Shown: positions 54,267 to 63,883, counted from the stretch's first letter. The stretch: DNA of 64,000 nt from Achromobacter sp. ASV32 (GCF_016428805.1 NZ_JAELTJ010000006.1:38617-102616), one strand, 5' to 3'. Numbers and translations: made by a program. Notes: generated by a model not told the origin, from the sequence alone.

Positions 54267-54674
54267 TCAGTTCCAGCGGCCGCCGTTGCCGGCCAGGCTG
54301 AAGCGACCGGCGCCCATGAAGGCGATGGCCAGGGCCGTGAACAGGAACATGCCTTGCAGTTCCAGCGCCCAGCCGCCGTTATTGGTCAGGCTGGAAAGCT
54401 GGCCAGTGTGCGCCAGCAGGATGGCCACGACCATGTTGATCGCGATGATCAGGCCGCCCAGGCGGGCGTAGATGCCGACGATGAGCAGCACCGGGGCGAG
54501 GATTTCGCCGACGTAGACGCCATAGGCCAGAAAGCCAGGCAGTCCATGTGACGACAGCATCCCGGCAATGCCGCCGACGCCGCCGCCGGTGAGCTTGAAC
54601 AGGCCGTGGAGCAGAATCAGAATGCCGAGGGTCAGGCGCAAGATCAGCTTGCCGGTGTCATCGGATTTGATCAT
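54267..54674 (-). CDS. DoxX-family membrane protein
   Basis: The 135-residue protein has four membrane helices and the DoxX pattern (LRLTLGILILLHGLFKLTGG; GLPGFLAYGVYVGEILAPVLLI split). Members act in oxidoreductase complexes or are of unknown role. Isolated transcription unit with its own terminator. Confidence 0.87.
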   Translation of the reverse strand: MIKSDDTGKLILRLTLGILILLHGLFKLTGGGVGGIAGMLSSHGLPGFLAYGVYVGEILAPVLLIVGIYARLGGLIIAINMVVAILLAHTGQLSSLTNNGGWALELQGMFLFTALAIAFMGAGRFSLAGNGGRWN

Positions 54675-54859
54675 GGTGAGTTTCTCTTGTGATGGTTAAG
54701 GGGGGCGATGCGCGGATTGGAGCGCACGGCGAGCCTTTGGTTCCGCGCCCGGCACCCGCGAGTGCAGGGCGGGGCCATTATGGCAAATCCCGAGCAAAAC
54801 CATCAAGCTTTTGCCTCGTGGCGCGGGGGGCGTGCGGGCGAAGGCGTCCGGAAACCGGG

Positions 54860-56248
54860 TCAGAACTCTTCCAGGTAGCGCATACGGAAGCGCCGACCCT
54901 TGATATTGCTGTTGGACAGGCGCGAGAACGCCTGCTTGGCGATCTTGCGGTCCAGCGCCACGTAGGAATTGAATTCGGTGATGTTGATCTTGCCCACTTG
55001 TTCAAAGGTCAAGCCGCCGTCGCCGGTCAGGGCGCCAAGCAGGTCGCCCGGGCGCAGCTTGTCTTTCTTGCCGCCCTGGATGCACAGCGTGATCATGGGG
55101 GCGCGCAACGGCCGGTCGGCCTTGGGGCGCAAGGCCTTGATGTCGCCCCAGGTCAGCGGCGAGCCCTGGTATTGCTCGACCAGGTTGGCCCAGCGCATTT
55201 CGTCCGGCGAGCACAGGCTCAGCGCCAGGCCCTTCTGGTCGCCGCGGCCGCTGCGGCCGATGCGATGCACGTGGACCTCGGTGTCCTTGGTGACGTCGAC
55301 GTTGATGACGGCGCCCAGGTTCTGGATGTCCAGCCCGCGGGCGGCGACGTCGGTGGCTACCAGCACGGCGCAGCTCTGGTTGGCGAACTGGATCAGGATT
55401 TCGTCGCGTTCGCGTTGTTCCAGGTCGCCGTTCAGGGCCAGGGCGCTGATGCCGTCGGCCTGCAGGCGCTCGACCAGATCATGGCTGCGCACCTTGGTAT
55501 TGCAGAAGGCCAGGGTGGACACCGGGCGGAAATGCGCCAGCAGCGTCGCCACCGCGTCCAGACGGTTGGCCGGGTCGATTTCGTAGAAGATCTGTTCGAT
55601 GCGGCTGGAATCGTGCTGGGCCTCGACCTTGACCTCGGCCGGGTTGCGCAGGAAGCGTGCGCTCAGCTTGCGGATGTTGTCGGGGTAGGTTGCCGAGAAC
55701 AGCAGCGTCTGGCGTTTGGCCGGGCAATGCGAGGCGATCGCGACGATGTCGTCGTAGAAACCCATGTCGACCATGCGGTCGGCTTCGTCCAGCACCAGCG
55801 TCGTCAGGCCGGACAGGTCCAGGCTGCCGCGTTCCAGGTGGTCCTGGATGCGCCCGGGCGTGCCGACCACCAGGTGGGCGCCGCGTGCCAGCGATTCGGC
55901 CTGCGGGCGTGCGGCGGCGCCGCCGCACAGGGTCAGGATCTTGACGTTGGCGATCTGCCGCGCCAGCCGGCGCAACTCTTGCGCCACCTGGTCCGCCAGT
56001 TCGCGGGTGGGGCACACCAGCAGCGCTTGCGGCGTCAGGCGGGCGGTGTCCAGCTTTTGCAGCACGCCCAGGCCGAACGCCGCGGTCTTGCCGCTGCCGG
56101 TCTTGGCCTGCGCGATGATGTCGCGGCCTTCCAGGATGAGCGGCAGGCTTTGCGCCTGGATCGGCGTCATGTTCTCGAACCCCAGGCTTTGCAGGTTTTC
56201 GAGCAGGGCGGGCAACAGGGGCAGGGAGGTAAAGGGCGTGTGGGTCAC
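54860..56248 (-). CDS. dbpA: ATP-dependent RNA helicase DbpA
   Basis: The 462-residue DEAD-box helicase has the Q motif (FTSLPLLP...MTPIQAQSLP), Walker A AKTGSGKT (Lys about 54), VLDEADRMVDMGF, SAT in LLFSATYP and HRIGRSGR. The C-terminal DbpA domain (GKINITEFNSYVALDRKIAK) binds 23S rRNA hairpin 92, so a role in 50S assembly is expected. The start is placed at GTG 56248 by homology; no ribosome site is clear and an upstream start is possible. Confidence 0.93.
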   Translation of the reverse strand: MTHTPFTSLPLLPALLENLQSLGFENMTPIQAQSLPLILEGRDIIAQAKTGSGKTAAFGLGVLQKLDTARLTPQALLVCPTRELADQVAQELRRLARQIANVKILTLCGGAAARPQAESLARGAHLVVGTPGRIQDHLERGSLDLSGLTTLVLDEADRMVDMGFYDDIVAIASHCPAKRQTLLFSATYPDNIRKLSARFLRNPAEVKVEAQHDSSRIEQIFYEIDPANRLDAVATLLAHFRPVSTLAFCNTKVRSHDLVERLQADGISALALNGDLEQRERDEILIQFANQSCAVLVATDVAARGLDIQNLGAVINVDVTKDTEVHVHRIGRSGRGDQKGLALSLCSPDEMRWANLVEQYQGSPLTWGDIKALRPKADRPLRAPMITLCIQGGKKDKLRPGDLLGALTGDGGLTFEQVGKINITEFNSYVALDRKIAKQAFSRLSNSNIKGRRFRMRYLEEF

Positions 56249-56386
56249 AGTAGGGATCGCAGAAACTGCGAAAAAAGCGGATTCGGCCGACAGTGTAAGC
56301 CCTGGCCGCCCCGAAAGCCCCCGCCGCGCCTGCCGGCGGGCGCTGCCCGCGGTTGCCGCCTGCATCCGTCCCGGGGGCGCCTTCTC

Positions 56387-56402
56387 GTGTGAACAGGCCC
56401 TA
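56387..56402 (-). repeat. dispersed motif TAGGGCCTGTTCACAC, copy 2
   Basis: On the minus strand TAGGGCCTGTTCACAC begins exactly with the stop codon (56400-56402) of the IclR gene. GGGCCT and a following AGGCGCCC can pair imperfectly, as in copy 1. Confidence 0.6.
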
Positions 56403-57158
56403 GCCCGGGGCCTCGTAGGTGCCCGCCAGGGCGCGCGCGGCTTGCTGCATGCGCGGCAGCCAGGCGCGGGCCCCGTCGATCGACAGCCGGGCCACCGGCG
56501 CGTGCAGCGCCACCGCCGCGATGGCGCGCCGGCCCTGCATGATGGGCACCGCCATGCAGACGATGCCCAGGAGGAATTCCTCGCGGTCGAAGCTGGCGCC
56601 GTCCTTGCGGATCGATTGCAGCTCGTGTTCCAGCGCGGCCACCTCGCACAGCGTGTTGGGCGTATAGCGGGGCAACGGGGCCGCCGCCAGCAGGCGCTCG
56701 CGCGCTTCGCGCCGCATGTGTGCCAGGAACAGCTTGCCGCTGGCGCTGCAGTGCAGCGGCACGCGCGAGCCCGGCTGCAGGTTCACCCGCAGCGGCCAGG
56801 CGGTTTCGACCCGGTCCAGGTAGATGACCTCGTCGCCGTCCAGCATGGTGCAATTGCAGGTTTCGCCGATTTCATCGACCAGGCTGTCCAGGATGCGGTG
56901 CCGCTCGGCCCGCAGCGGCGAATTGAGCAGGGTGTCACGTGCCAGCGCCGACAGGCGCGGGCCGCTGATATAGCTTTTGCCGGCCGGTTCGCGCAGCAGC
57001 ATGCCGGCATCGACCAGCCGCGACAGGATGCGCAGCACCGACGGCTTGGGCAGACCGGTGGCCTCGGTCAGCGCCGCCAGCGACACGGGGGTTTCGGACC
57101 GGGCCACCTGCTCCAGCAGGGTCAGCGCGCGCAGCGCCGCGGAGGATTCGTCTTTCAT
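56400..57158 (-). CDS. IclR-family regulator divergent from xsc
   Basis: The 252-residue protein has an IclR HTH (LAALTEATGLPKPSVLRILS) and effector domain (LHCSASGKLFLAHM, DREEFLLGIVCMAVPI). It is divergent from xsc with a palindrome abutting its start codon. It is the likely second regulator of the sulfoacetaldehyde genes besides TauR; effector unknown. Confidence 0.9.
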   Translation of the reverse strand: MKDESSAALRALTLLEQVARSETPVSLAALTEATGLPKPSVLRILSRLVDAGMLLREPAGKSYISGPRLSALARDTLLNSPLRAERHRILDSLVDEIGETCNCTMLDGDEVIYLDRVETAWPLRVNLQPGSRVPLHCSASGKLFLAHMRREARERLLAAAPLPRYTPNTLCEVAALEHELQSIRKDGASFDREEFLLGIVCMAVPIMQGRRAIAAVALHAPVARLSIDGARAWLPRMQQAARALAGTYEAPG

Positions 57159-57160
57159 CT

Positions 57161-57173
57161 TTCAATATTTGAA
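57161..57173. promoter_or_regulatory. palindrome TTCAATATTTGAA, likely IclR operator
   Basis: A perfect 5-bp inverted repeat with 3-base centre (57161-57173), extendable with partial symmetry to ATC/GAT on each side, lies two bases before the IclR start codon and about 145 bases before xsc. Consistent with autorepression. Confidence 0.55.
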
Positions 57174-57318
57174 GATTTGGCGAAAGGGCGCCCGTTCTGT
57201 GCGGATTCTGCAGAAAACGGAACGCTGCGGGGTGGGAAATGCCGTGCTTGTGCTGCAGTATCGGTTCACACCGGCCAATATGCAATCCAAGCCGCGCCGG
57301 CCCGCCAGGAGAGAGACC

Positions 57319-59127
57319 ATGAGCAGCAAGCAACACATGACCCCCAGCGAGGCGTTCGTCGAAACGCTGGTGGCGCAGGGCGTCAAGGACGTTTTCGGCA
57401 TCGTCGGCTCGGCCTTCATGGACGCGCTGGACCTGTTTCCCGCCGCCGGCATCCGCTTCGTGCCCACCGTGCATGAGCAGGGCGCGGCCCACATGGCCGA
57501 CGGCTATTCGCGCGTGACAGGCCGCCATGGCGTGTGCATCGCGCAGAACGGCCCCGGCATCACCAATTTCGTCACCGGCGTGGCCGCGGCCTACTGGGCC
57601 CATAGCCCGGTCGTGGCGATCACGCCCGAGACCGGCACGTCGGGCATGGGCCTGGGCGGCTTCCAGGAAACCGAGCAACTGCCGATCTTCTCGCGCATCA
57701 CCAAGTACCAGGCGCACGTCAACCGCCCCGACCGCATGGCGGAATTCACCGCCAAGGCGTTTGACAACGCCATGGCCGAGCGCGGCCCCACCCAGCTGAA
57801 CATCCCGCGCGATTACTTCTATGGCGAAATCGACGTGGCCATTCCCGAGCCGCGCCGCATCCGCCGCGGCCCGGGTTCGGAAGAAGACCTGGAGGCCGCG
57901 GCCCGTCTCCTGGCAGGGGCCAAGTTCCCGGTCATCGTCGCCGGCGGCGGCGTGCTGTTCTCGGACGGCCAGGCCGAATGCGTGGCGCTGGCCGAGTTGC
58001 TGGGCGCGCCGGTCGTCACCAGCTATCTGCACAACGACGCCTTCCCGGCCAGCCATCCGCTCTGGTGCGGGCCGCTGGGCTATCAGGGGTCCAAGGCCGG
58101 CATGAAGCTGCTGTCGCAAGCCGACGTGGTGCTGGCCCTGGGCACGCGCCTGGGGCCGTTCGGCACCTTGCCGCAGCACGGGCTGGACTACTGGCCGCAG
58201 GGCGCGCGCATCATCCAGGTCGACGCCGACCACCGCATGTTGGGCCTGATGCGGCCGGTGTCCGTAGGCATCTGCGGTGACGCCAAGCCGGCCGCGGCCG
58301 CGCTGACCGCCAAGCTGCAAGCGCGCGACGTGGCCTGCAAGGCCACCCGCGAGGCCCGCCGCGACCAGATTGCCAGCCAGAAGAGCGCCTGGGAAAAGGA
58401 ACTGGACGACTGGTCGCACGAACGCGACGACTGGAGCCTGGACATCATCGAGCACGGCGGCGGCCGCATGCATCCGCGCCGCATGCTGCGCGAGCTGGAA
58501 CGCGCCATGCCCAAGCACGCCATGGTGTCCACCGACATCGGCAACATCTGCTCGGTGTCCAACAGCTACCTGCGTTTCGACGAACCCAACTCCATGCTGG
58601 CCGCGATGAGCTTCGGCAATTGCGGCTATGCCTTGCCGGCGCTGATCGGCGCCAAGCTCGGCCGGCCCGATCGGCCGGCGGTGGCCTACGTGGGCGATGG
58701 CGCCTGGTGCATGAGCTTCCAGGAGCTCCTGACCTGCGTGCGCGAGCGTATCCCCGTCACGGCGGTGGTGTTCCACAATGGCCAGTGGGGCGCGGAAAAG
58801 AAGAACCAGGTGGACTTCTACGGCCGCCGCTTCGTCGGCAGCAATCTCCTGAACCCGAACTTCGCCGAGCTGGCCCGCGCCATGGGCGCCGAGGGCATCC
58901 GCGTCGAACATTCGGACCAGGTGGGCGCGGCCCTGCAGGCGGCCTGCCAGGCGCAGTCCGAGGGCAAGACTACGGTGCTGGAAATGATGGTCAGCCAGGA
59001 GCTGGGCGATCCGTTCCGCCGCGACGCGCTCAAGCAGCCGCTGCGCTTGCTGGACAAGTACAAGCGCTACGTCAACCAGCCGTTCCAGCCGGGCGAAGTG
59101 CCGCTGTCGATCGATCCGGTGCGTTAG
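57319..59127 (+). CDS. xsc: sulfoacetaldehyde acetyltransferase
   Basis: The 602-residue thiamine-diphosphate enzyme converts sulfoacetaldehyde and phosphate to acetyl phosphate and sulfite. It shows the glutamate region HEQGAAHMADGYSRVTGRHG, the Xsc-specific SGMGLGGFQETEQLPIFSRI and the cofactor motif GDGAWCMSFQELL...VVFHNGQWG. AGGAGAGAGACC precedes the ATG. It is followed by pta after 3 bases, the standard order. Confidence 0.96.
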   Translation: MSSKQHMTPSEAFVETLVAQGVKDVFGIVGSAFMDALDLFPAAGIRFVPTVHEQGAAHMADGYSRVTGRHGVCIAQNGPGITNFVTGVAAAYWAHSPVVAITPETGTSGMGLGGFQETEQLPIFSRITKYQAHVNRPDRMAEFTAKAFDNAMAERGPTQLNIPRDYFYGEIDVAIPEPRRIRRGPGSEEDLEAAARLLAGAKFPVIVAGGGVLFSDGQAECVALAELLGAPVVTSYLHNDAFPASHPLWCGPLGYQGSKAGMKLLSQADVVLALGTRLGPFGTLPQHGLDYWPQGARIIQVDADHRMLGLMRPVSVGICGDAKPAAAALTAKLQARDVACKATREARRDQIASQKSAWEKELDDWSHERDDWSLDIIEHGGGRMHPRRMLRELERAMPKHAMVSTDIGNICSVSNSYLRFDEPNSMLAAMSFGNCGYALPALIGAKLGRPDRPAVAYVGDGAWCMSFQELLTCVRERIPVTAVVFHNGQWGAEKKNQVDFYGRRFVGSNLLNPNFAELARAMGAEGIRVEHSDQVGAALQAACQAQSEGKTTVLEMMVSQELGDPFRRDALKQPLRLLDKYKRYVNQPFQPGEVPLSIDPVR

Positions 59128-59130
59128 GCC

Positions 59131-60057
59131 ATGGCCGCCGACCGCTTGTTCGAGCCGCTGCGGGCGGCGGCGCTGTCGGCCGGGCGGGTACGCACGGCGG
59201 TGGCCTATCCGCTGTGCACGGCCAGCCTGGGCGCGGCGGTGCAAGCGCAGGAGGCCGGCTACATCGAGCCGCTGCTGGTCGGGCCCGCAGCCCGGCTGGC
59301 CGCGCTGATGGCCGAGATGGGCCTGCGCGCCGGCTCGCTGGAAATCGTCGACACGCCCGACGACGAACGGCAGGCCGCCGCGGTGGCGGCGGCCCTGGCG
59401 CGCGACGGCAAGGCGGGCATGCTGATGAAGGGCAGCCTGCACACTGACCACTTCATGGGGGCGGTGGTGGCGCGCGAGGCAGGCCTGCGCACCGGCCGGC
59501 GCATCAGCCATGCGTTCGTGATGTCGGTGGCAGCGTATGCCAAGCTGTTCATCCTGACCGATGCCGCCGTCAACATCGCGCCCACGCTGGCCGAAAAGGC
59601 CGACATCGTCCAGAACGCCATCGACCTGGCGCGCGCCCTGGACGTGGCGCGGCCCAAGGTGGCGGTGCTGTGCGCCACCGAGTCGGTCAACCCCGCCATG
59701 CCGGCCACCCTGGATGCGGCGGCGCTGTCCAAGATGGCCGACCGCCAGCAGATCCGTGGGGGTCTGGTCGATGGCCCGCTGGCTTTCGACAACGCCATCT
59801 CGCGTCAGGCGGCGGAACAGAAGGGCATCGTGTCGCCCGTCGCGGGCGACGCCGACATCCTGCTGGTGCCGGACATCGAGGCCGGCAACATGCTCTACAA
59901 GGAATTGACCTGGTTGGCCGGCGCCGGCACCGCCGGTCTGGTGCTGGGCACGCGCGTGCCGGTGCTGCTGGCCAGCCGCTCGGATTCGGTCGAGGCGCGG
60001 GTCAACAGCTGCGCCGTGGCGGTGCTGTATGCCCGCGCGCTGGCAGCGCAACGCTAG
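59131..60057 (+). CDS. pta: phosphate acetyltransferase (short form)
   Basis: The 308-residue protein is a single PTA/PTB domain (KGSLHTDHFMGAVV, RISHAFVMSV, ALSKMADRQQIRGGLVDGPL). It lacks the N-terminal domain of long Pta enzymes, as usual for Pta linked to xsc. It turns acetyl phosphate into acetyl-CoA. Its TAG stop is part of the dispersed motif copy 3. Confidence 0.93.
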   Translation: MAADRLFEPLRAAALSAGRVRTAVAYPLCTASLGAAVQAQEAGYIEPLLVGPAARLAALMAEMGLRAGSLEIVDTPDDERQAAAVAAALARDGKAGMLMKGSLHTDHFMGAVVAREAGLRTGRRISHAFVMSVAAYAKLFILTDAAVNIAPTLAEKADIVQNAIDLARALDVARPKVAVLCATESVNPAMPATLDAAALSKMADRQQIRGGLVDGPLAFDNAISRQAAEQKGIVSPVAGDADILLVPDIEAGNMLYKELTWLAGAGTAGLVLGTRVPVLLASRSDSVEARVNSCAVAVLYARALAAQR

Positions 60058-60070
60058 GGCCTGTTGACAC
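60055..60070 (+). repeat. dispersed motif TAGGGCCTGTTGACAC, copy 3
   Basis: The motif again starts at the stop codon of the gene before it (pta, 60055-60057). It differs from copies 1 and 2 by one base (G for C). Confidence 0.6.
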
Positions 60071-60131
60071 GAAAGGGAGCCTCGCACTGGCAAGCCCCGG
60101 GCCCCTGTCTGGTGCAAGCGATTTGCCGCGT

Positions 60132-60175
60132 CTGGTTCTAGACCCTGCCGGACCCCCCGCGTACCTTGGACTTAC
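60132..60175. promoter_or_regulatory. possible TauR direct repeats before tauX
   Basis: CTGGTTCTAG (60132), CCGGACCCCC (60148) and TTGGACTTAC (60166) are same-strand near repeats spaced 16 and 18 bases, the first and third close to the CTGGACYTAA repeats I recall for TauR of Rhodobacter. They lie in the 161-base gap between pta and tauX, where a separate tauXY promoter could be. Confidence 0.35.
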
Positions 60176-60218
60176 CGCGCAGGCGCATGTCGCGCCCGCC
60201 GATCGAGGAGGGTAGGCA

Positions 60219-60611
60219 ATGCACCAGACCGTCACCGTGGACATGCTGGCCGAGTTCGCAGCCGCGTGGAATCGCCACGATATCGATGCCTTGATGTCTT
60301 TCATGAGCGATGACTGCGTCTTTGAAACCGTGGGCGGTCCCGAACGCTGGGGCGCGCGCCATACCGGCCGCGAGGCGGTGCGCACGGCGTTCGAAGCGGC
60401 CTGGAAGAACTTCCCGGACGCGCAATGGAACAACAGCCGCCATTGGGTGGCGGGAGACCGGGGCGTGTCCGAATCCACCTTCAGCGGCACCGCCGCCGAC
60501 GGCTCGCGCATCGAGGCCGACATGGTCGACGTCTTCACCTTCCAGAGCGGCAAGATCCGCGTCAAGAACGCGTTCCGCAAGCAGCGCCCGGCCTTGCCGG
60601 CGCGCGGCTGA
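60219..60611 (+). CDS. tauX: SnoaL-like protein, probably taurine dehydrogenase small subunit
   Basis: The 130-residue NTF2/SnoaL-fold protein (FAAAWNRHDIDALMSFMSDDCVFE) precedes the FAD enzyme by 63 bases. In taurine dehydrogenase (TauXY) the small subunit accompanies a DAO-type flavoprotein, and the xsc-pta-tauR-tauC context supports that assignment. GGAGGG lies about 10 bases before the ATG. The assignment is mainly by context. Confidence 0.75.
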   Translation: MHQTVTVDMLAEFAAAWNRHDIDALMSFMSDDCVFETVGGPERWGARHTGREAVRTAFEAAWKNFPDAQWNNSRHWVAGDRGVSESTFSGTAADGSRIEADMVDVFTFQSGKIRVKNAFRKQRPALPARG

Positions 60612-60674
60612 CCCGCCGATTTCCCCGGCCGCCATCGCGCCCCGACCCCGCTCACCGCTACCGGACCCCGCCGC

Positions 60675-62081
60675 ATGGATACCGCTATGCCTTTTGATTC
60701 CCCGGACGCCGCCAGCCCCGCCGCCAGCGCCTACAACCCCACCTACGATCCGCTGGTGTCGCCGCCGGGCCGCGGGCAGGACTACGCGCCGACCTACTGG
60801 GTCGACACGGCCGGGCCGCCGCCGGCCGACGACGGCCCGATCCAGGGGGACATCGACGCCGACGTGGTCATTGTCGGCTCGGGCTTTACCGGGCTGTCGG
60901 CCGCGCTCGCGCTGGCGCGCGACTACGGCGTGCGGGCAGTGGTGCTGGAAGCCAACCGCGCGGTCTGGGGCTGCACCAGCCGCAATGGCGGACAGGGCCA
61001 GAATGCGTCGGGGCGGTTGTACCGGTCGCAATGGATCGAACGTTGGGGGCTGGACACCGCGCGCCGGCTCGACGCCGAGATCCGCGAAGGCTTCGAGTAC
61101 TGGAAGAGCCTGGTGGCGCAGGTCGACTGCGATGCCCAGCCCGGCGGCCATCTGTACACCGCGCATCGCGAAAAGAAAATGGTGTTCCTGCGTAACGAGG
61201 CCCGCGTGATGCGCGAACAGTTCGGCTATGACACGCGCATGCTGGACAAGGCCGAACTGCGCGAACGCTACGTCGACGATCACGAGGCCGTGGGCGCCAT
61301 GCACGAGCCCGACGGGGTGGGCGTGCACCCCCTGAAGCTGGCCTATGGCTACATGCGGCAGGCGCGCGCGCTGGGCGTACGCATCCATCCGGGCAGCCCC
61401 GTGCTGGGCTGGACCGAAGCGGCCGGCGGCTACCGCCTGCAGACGCCCGGCGGCACCGTGCGGGCCAAGCGCGTGGCCTTTGCCACCGGTGGCTATACCG
61501 CGCAGGGTGTGAACGGATTGCTGGACAACCGCATCATGCCGGTGCTGTCCAATTCCATGGTGACGCGGGTGCTGACGCCGGCCGAGCGCGAGCGCGCCGG
61601 CCTGAAAAGCACGGTGTTCATCACCGACACGCGCACGCTGCGCTTTTATTACCGGCTGCTGCCCGACGGCCGCATGCAGATCGGCAGCCGCAGCGCGCTG
61701 CGCGGCGCCGACGCGCAGCATCCGCGCCACCTGGCGCTGCTGCGCAACGGCCTGGCGCGCAAGTTCCCGTCGCTGCGCGGGGTCGAGGTGGACTATTCGT
61801 GGTGGGGCTGGGTGGATGTCAGCCACGACATGATGCCGCGCATCACACAGCCCGATCCGGCGCAGCGGGTGTTCTATGCCTTCGGCTACGGCGGCAATGG
61901 CGTGGCGTTCTCGGCCCACGCCGGGCGCCGCCTGGCGCAGCGCATGATGGGGCAGGACGGCGTGGCCTGGGACTTGCCCATCTACGACTCGCCGCTGCCC
62001 GGTCACCTGTTCGCGCCGTTTCGCCGGCTGGGCCAGGCGCTTTTGTACCGCTGGTACTACCTGCGCGACGAAATCCTCTGA
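60675..62081 (+). CDS. tauY: FAD-dependent oxidoreductase, probably taurine dehydrogenase large subunit
   Basis: The 468-residue DAO-family protein has the dinucleotide motif VVIVGSGFTGLSAALALARD (about 55-74), SRNGGQGQ and the closing YGGNGVAFSAHAGR. TauY deaminates taurine to sulfoacetaldehyde, passing electrons to cytochrome c. No signal peptide is seen, so the protein is cytosolic or membrane-associated. The N-terminal 50 residues are Pro/Ala-rich. Start could be 60675 or 60687. Confidence 0.78.
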   Translation: MDTAMPFDSPDAASPAASAYNPTYDPLVSPPGRGQDYAPTYWVDTAGPPPADDGPIQGDIDADVVIVGSGFTGLSAALALARDYGVRAVVLEANRAVWGCTSRNGGQGQNASGRLYRSQWIERWGLDTARRLDAEIREGFEYWKSLVAQVDCDAQPGGHLYTAHREKKMVFLRNEARVMREQFGYDTRMLDKAELRERYVDDHEAVGAMHEPDGVGVHPLKLAYGYMRQARALGVRIHPGSPVLGWTEAAGGYRLQTPGGTVRAKRVAFATGGYTAQGVNGLLDNRIMPVLSNSMVTRVLTPAERERAGLKSTVFITDTRTLRFYYRLLPDGRMQIGSRSALRGADAQHPRHLALLRNGLARKFPSLRGVEVDYSWWGWVDVSHDMMPRITQPDPAQRVFYAFGYGGNGVAFSAHAGRRLAQRMMGQDGVAWDLPIYDSPLPGHLFAPFRRLGQALLYRWYYLRDEIL

Positions 62082-62093
62082 TGCCAGGCGCCA

Positions 62094-62118
62094 TGGCGCC
62101 GTTTACGCAACGGCGCCA
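62094..62118. terminator. bidirectional hairpin between tauY and tauR
   Basis: TGGCGCCGTT (62094-62103) and AACGGCGCCA (62109-62118) make a perfect 10-bp stem with a 5-base loop between convergent genes. No T-run on either side. Confidence 0.55.
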
Positions 62119-62139
62119 GGCGTCTGCCTGCGGGCGCCG

Positions 62140-63663
62140 TCAAGCCGCCGCCCGCAGGCGGTAGCGGCGCACCACCTGCGCCAGCTTTTCAATCCCGGGC
62201 CCGATGTGTTCGGCGCGGATTGACGTGAAGCCCACCCGCAGGAAATTGCGCGGCGCGCTGGCGCCGTCCATGAAGAATACATTTCCCGGTTCCACCACCA
62301 CGCCCTCGGCCAACGCAGCGTGCGACAGTTCGGTGGCGTCGAGCCAGGCCGGCCCCTGCAGCCAGCACGACGACGACCCCGTGATGGGCACCGCCGTGAA
62401 GTCGGGTAGCCAGCGCGCCAGCGCCGCGGTCAATTCGGCGCCGCGCTGCTGGTAGGACTGCGACTGCCGGCGCAGCAGGGAATGATGGTGTCCCAGCGAA
62501 ATGAACAGCGAGAACGCGCGCTGGATGTAGGCCGACGGGTGGCGCAGCATCAGGCGGCGCAGCGCCCGCAGTTCGGCGGCAAGTTCGCGCGGCGCGACGA
62601 TATAGCCGATGCGCAGGCCGGGCGCGAACGACTTGGCCAGGCTGCCCACGTAGATCACGCGGCCATCGCGGTCCTGGCTTTTCAGGGCCGGGATCGCGCC
62701 TGCGCCCCAGCGGCTTTCGCTTTCGAAGTCGTCTTCGATGATCAGGCTGTCGGCCTGGCGTGCCAGCGTCAGCAGCGTCTCGCGGCGCGCTTCGGACAGG
62801 GTGACGGTGGTGGGGCACTGATGGCCCGGCGTCACGAAAATGTAGTCGCAGCCCAGCAGATGGGTGCCAGTGCACAGGCCCTGGCCGTCCACCGGCAGCG
62901 GCAGCAGGTGGCGGGTGTGGCTGGCAAAGATGTTGCGCGCGTCCGGGTAGCCGGGGTCTTCCATGCCGACCACGGTGTCTTCGTTGACCAGCAGGTCGGC
63001 CAGCAGATACAAGGCATGCTGCGCGCCCACGGTGATGACGATTTCCTCGGCGTCGGCCCACACCCCGCGGCGCGGCAGCACCTGTGTGCGGATCTGTTCG
63101 ATCAGCGCCGGGTCGTCGTGGGTGATCAGGTCCGGTGCCCAACTGCGGATGTCCAGCACCGACAAGGCCTTGATGCAGCACTCGCGCCATTCTGCGGTGG
63201 GAAACAGGTCCTGGTCGAACTGGCCATAGACGAACGGGTAGGGCTGCTTTTGCCAGTCTTGCGGTTTGACAATGTTGCGCTGGCGGCTGGGCCGAAAACG
63301 CAGCCGTTCGTTCCAGCGCACGGCGTCGGCCGCCGCGTTGACGGCGTAAGGGTCGGGGTGCTGCGCCGCGCGGCCTTGCAGCACGTCGGCGCTGACGAAA
63401 TGGCCGCTGCGCTCGCGCGATTCCAGGTAACCCTCGCTGACCAGCTGCTGGTAGGCGAACACCACGGTGTTGCGGGCGATGCGCAACTGGTCGGCCAGGT
63501 AGCGGCTGGAGGGCACCGGCGCGCCGGGCGGCAGATGGCCGCTGAGAATGGCCGACACCAGCATCTGCCGCACGCGGCCTTGCAGGCTGAGGTTGGGCGC
63601 GCTTTCCCGTTCGAACAGGCGTTCCCACAACACAGGCTTGAGCATCGAGGCCTGGCTGGACAT
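62140..63663 (-). CDS. tauR: MocR/GntR-family taurine regulator
   Basis: The 507-residue protein fuses a GntR winged helix (about 20-95; GAPVPSSRYLADQLRIARNTVVFAYQQL split) to an aminotransferase-like domain with the PLP Lys motif VGSLAKSFAPGLRIGY. MocR regulators of this type (TauR) activate taurine genes. ATG 63663 with AAGGAG upstream is chosen over longer frames. It lies downstream of tauC on the same strand and may be transcribed with tauABC. Confidence 0.88.
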   Translation of the reverse strand: MSSQASMLKPVLWERLFERESAPNLSLQGRVRQMLVSAILSGHLPPGAPVPSSRYLADQLRIARNTVVFAYQQLVSEGYLESRERSGHFVSADVLQGRAAQHPDPYAVNAAADAVRWNERLRFRPSRQRNIVKPQDWQKQPYPFVYGQFDQDLFPTAEWRECCIKALSVLDIRSWAPDLITHDDPALIEQIRTQVLPRRGVWADAEEIVITVGAQHALYLLADLLVNEDTVVGMEDPGYPDARNIFASHTRHLLPLPVDGQGLCTGTHLLGCDYIFVTPGHQCPTTVTLSEARRETLLTLARQADSLIIEDDFESESRWGAGAIPALKSQDRDGRVIYVGSLAKSFAPGLRIGYIVAPRELAAELRALRRLMLRHPSAYIQRAFSLFISLGHHHSLLRRQSQSYQQRGAELTAALARWLPDFTAVPITGSSSCWLQGPAWLDATELSHAALAEGVVVEPGNVFFMDGASAPRNFLRVGFTSIRAEHIGPGIEKLAQVVRRYRLRAAA

Positions 63664-63883
63664 GGCGGCTCCTTGTAGTGGCATCGCACCCGGGCCGTGC
63701 CGGCACGTGGGGCCGGCCTGGGCGCGGGGCGAAATCCCAGAATAGAGGAGCGCAAGAGGGGGCGGAATGCGGGATTGCCCTGTCGGCGGGCCGGGTTGCG
63801 CGCGCCGATGGAAAAATGGAACGGGAGATCGGCCAGGCTGGCGTTCTGAGCCCCGGCAGCCCGGCGTGCGCCGGGCCTCGGCG

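Noticed and set aside
56935..60117. A 1060-codon open frame antisense to xsc and pta
   Set aside because: It covers two well-identified genes, has low-complexity His/Arg/Gly composition and no recognisable domain.
60138..62006. A 622-codon frame antisense to tauX and tauY
   Set aside because: Shadow of identified genes, with no motif or ribosome site.
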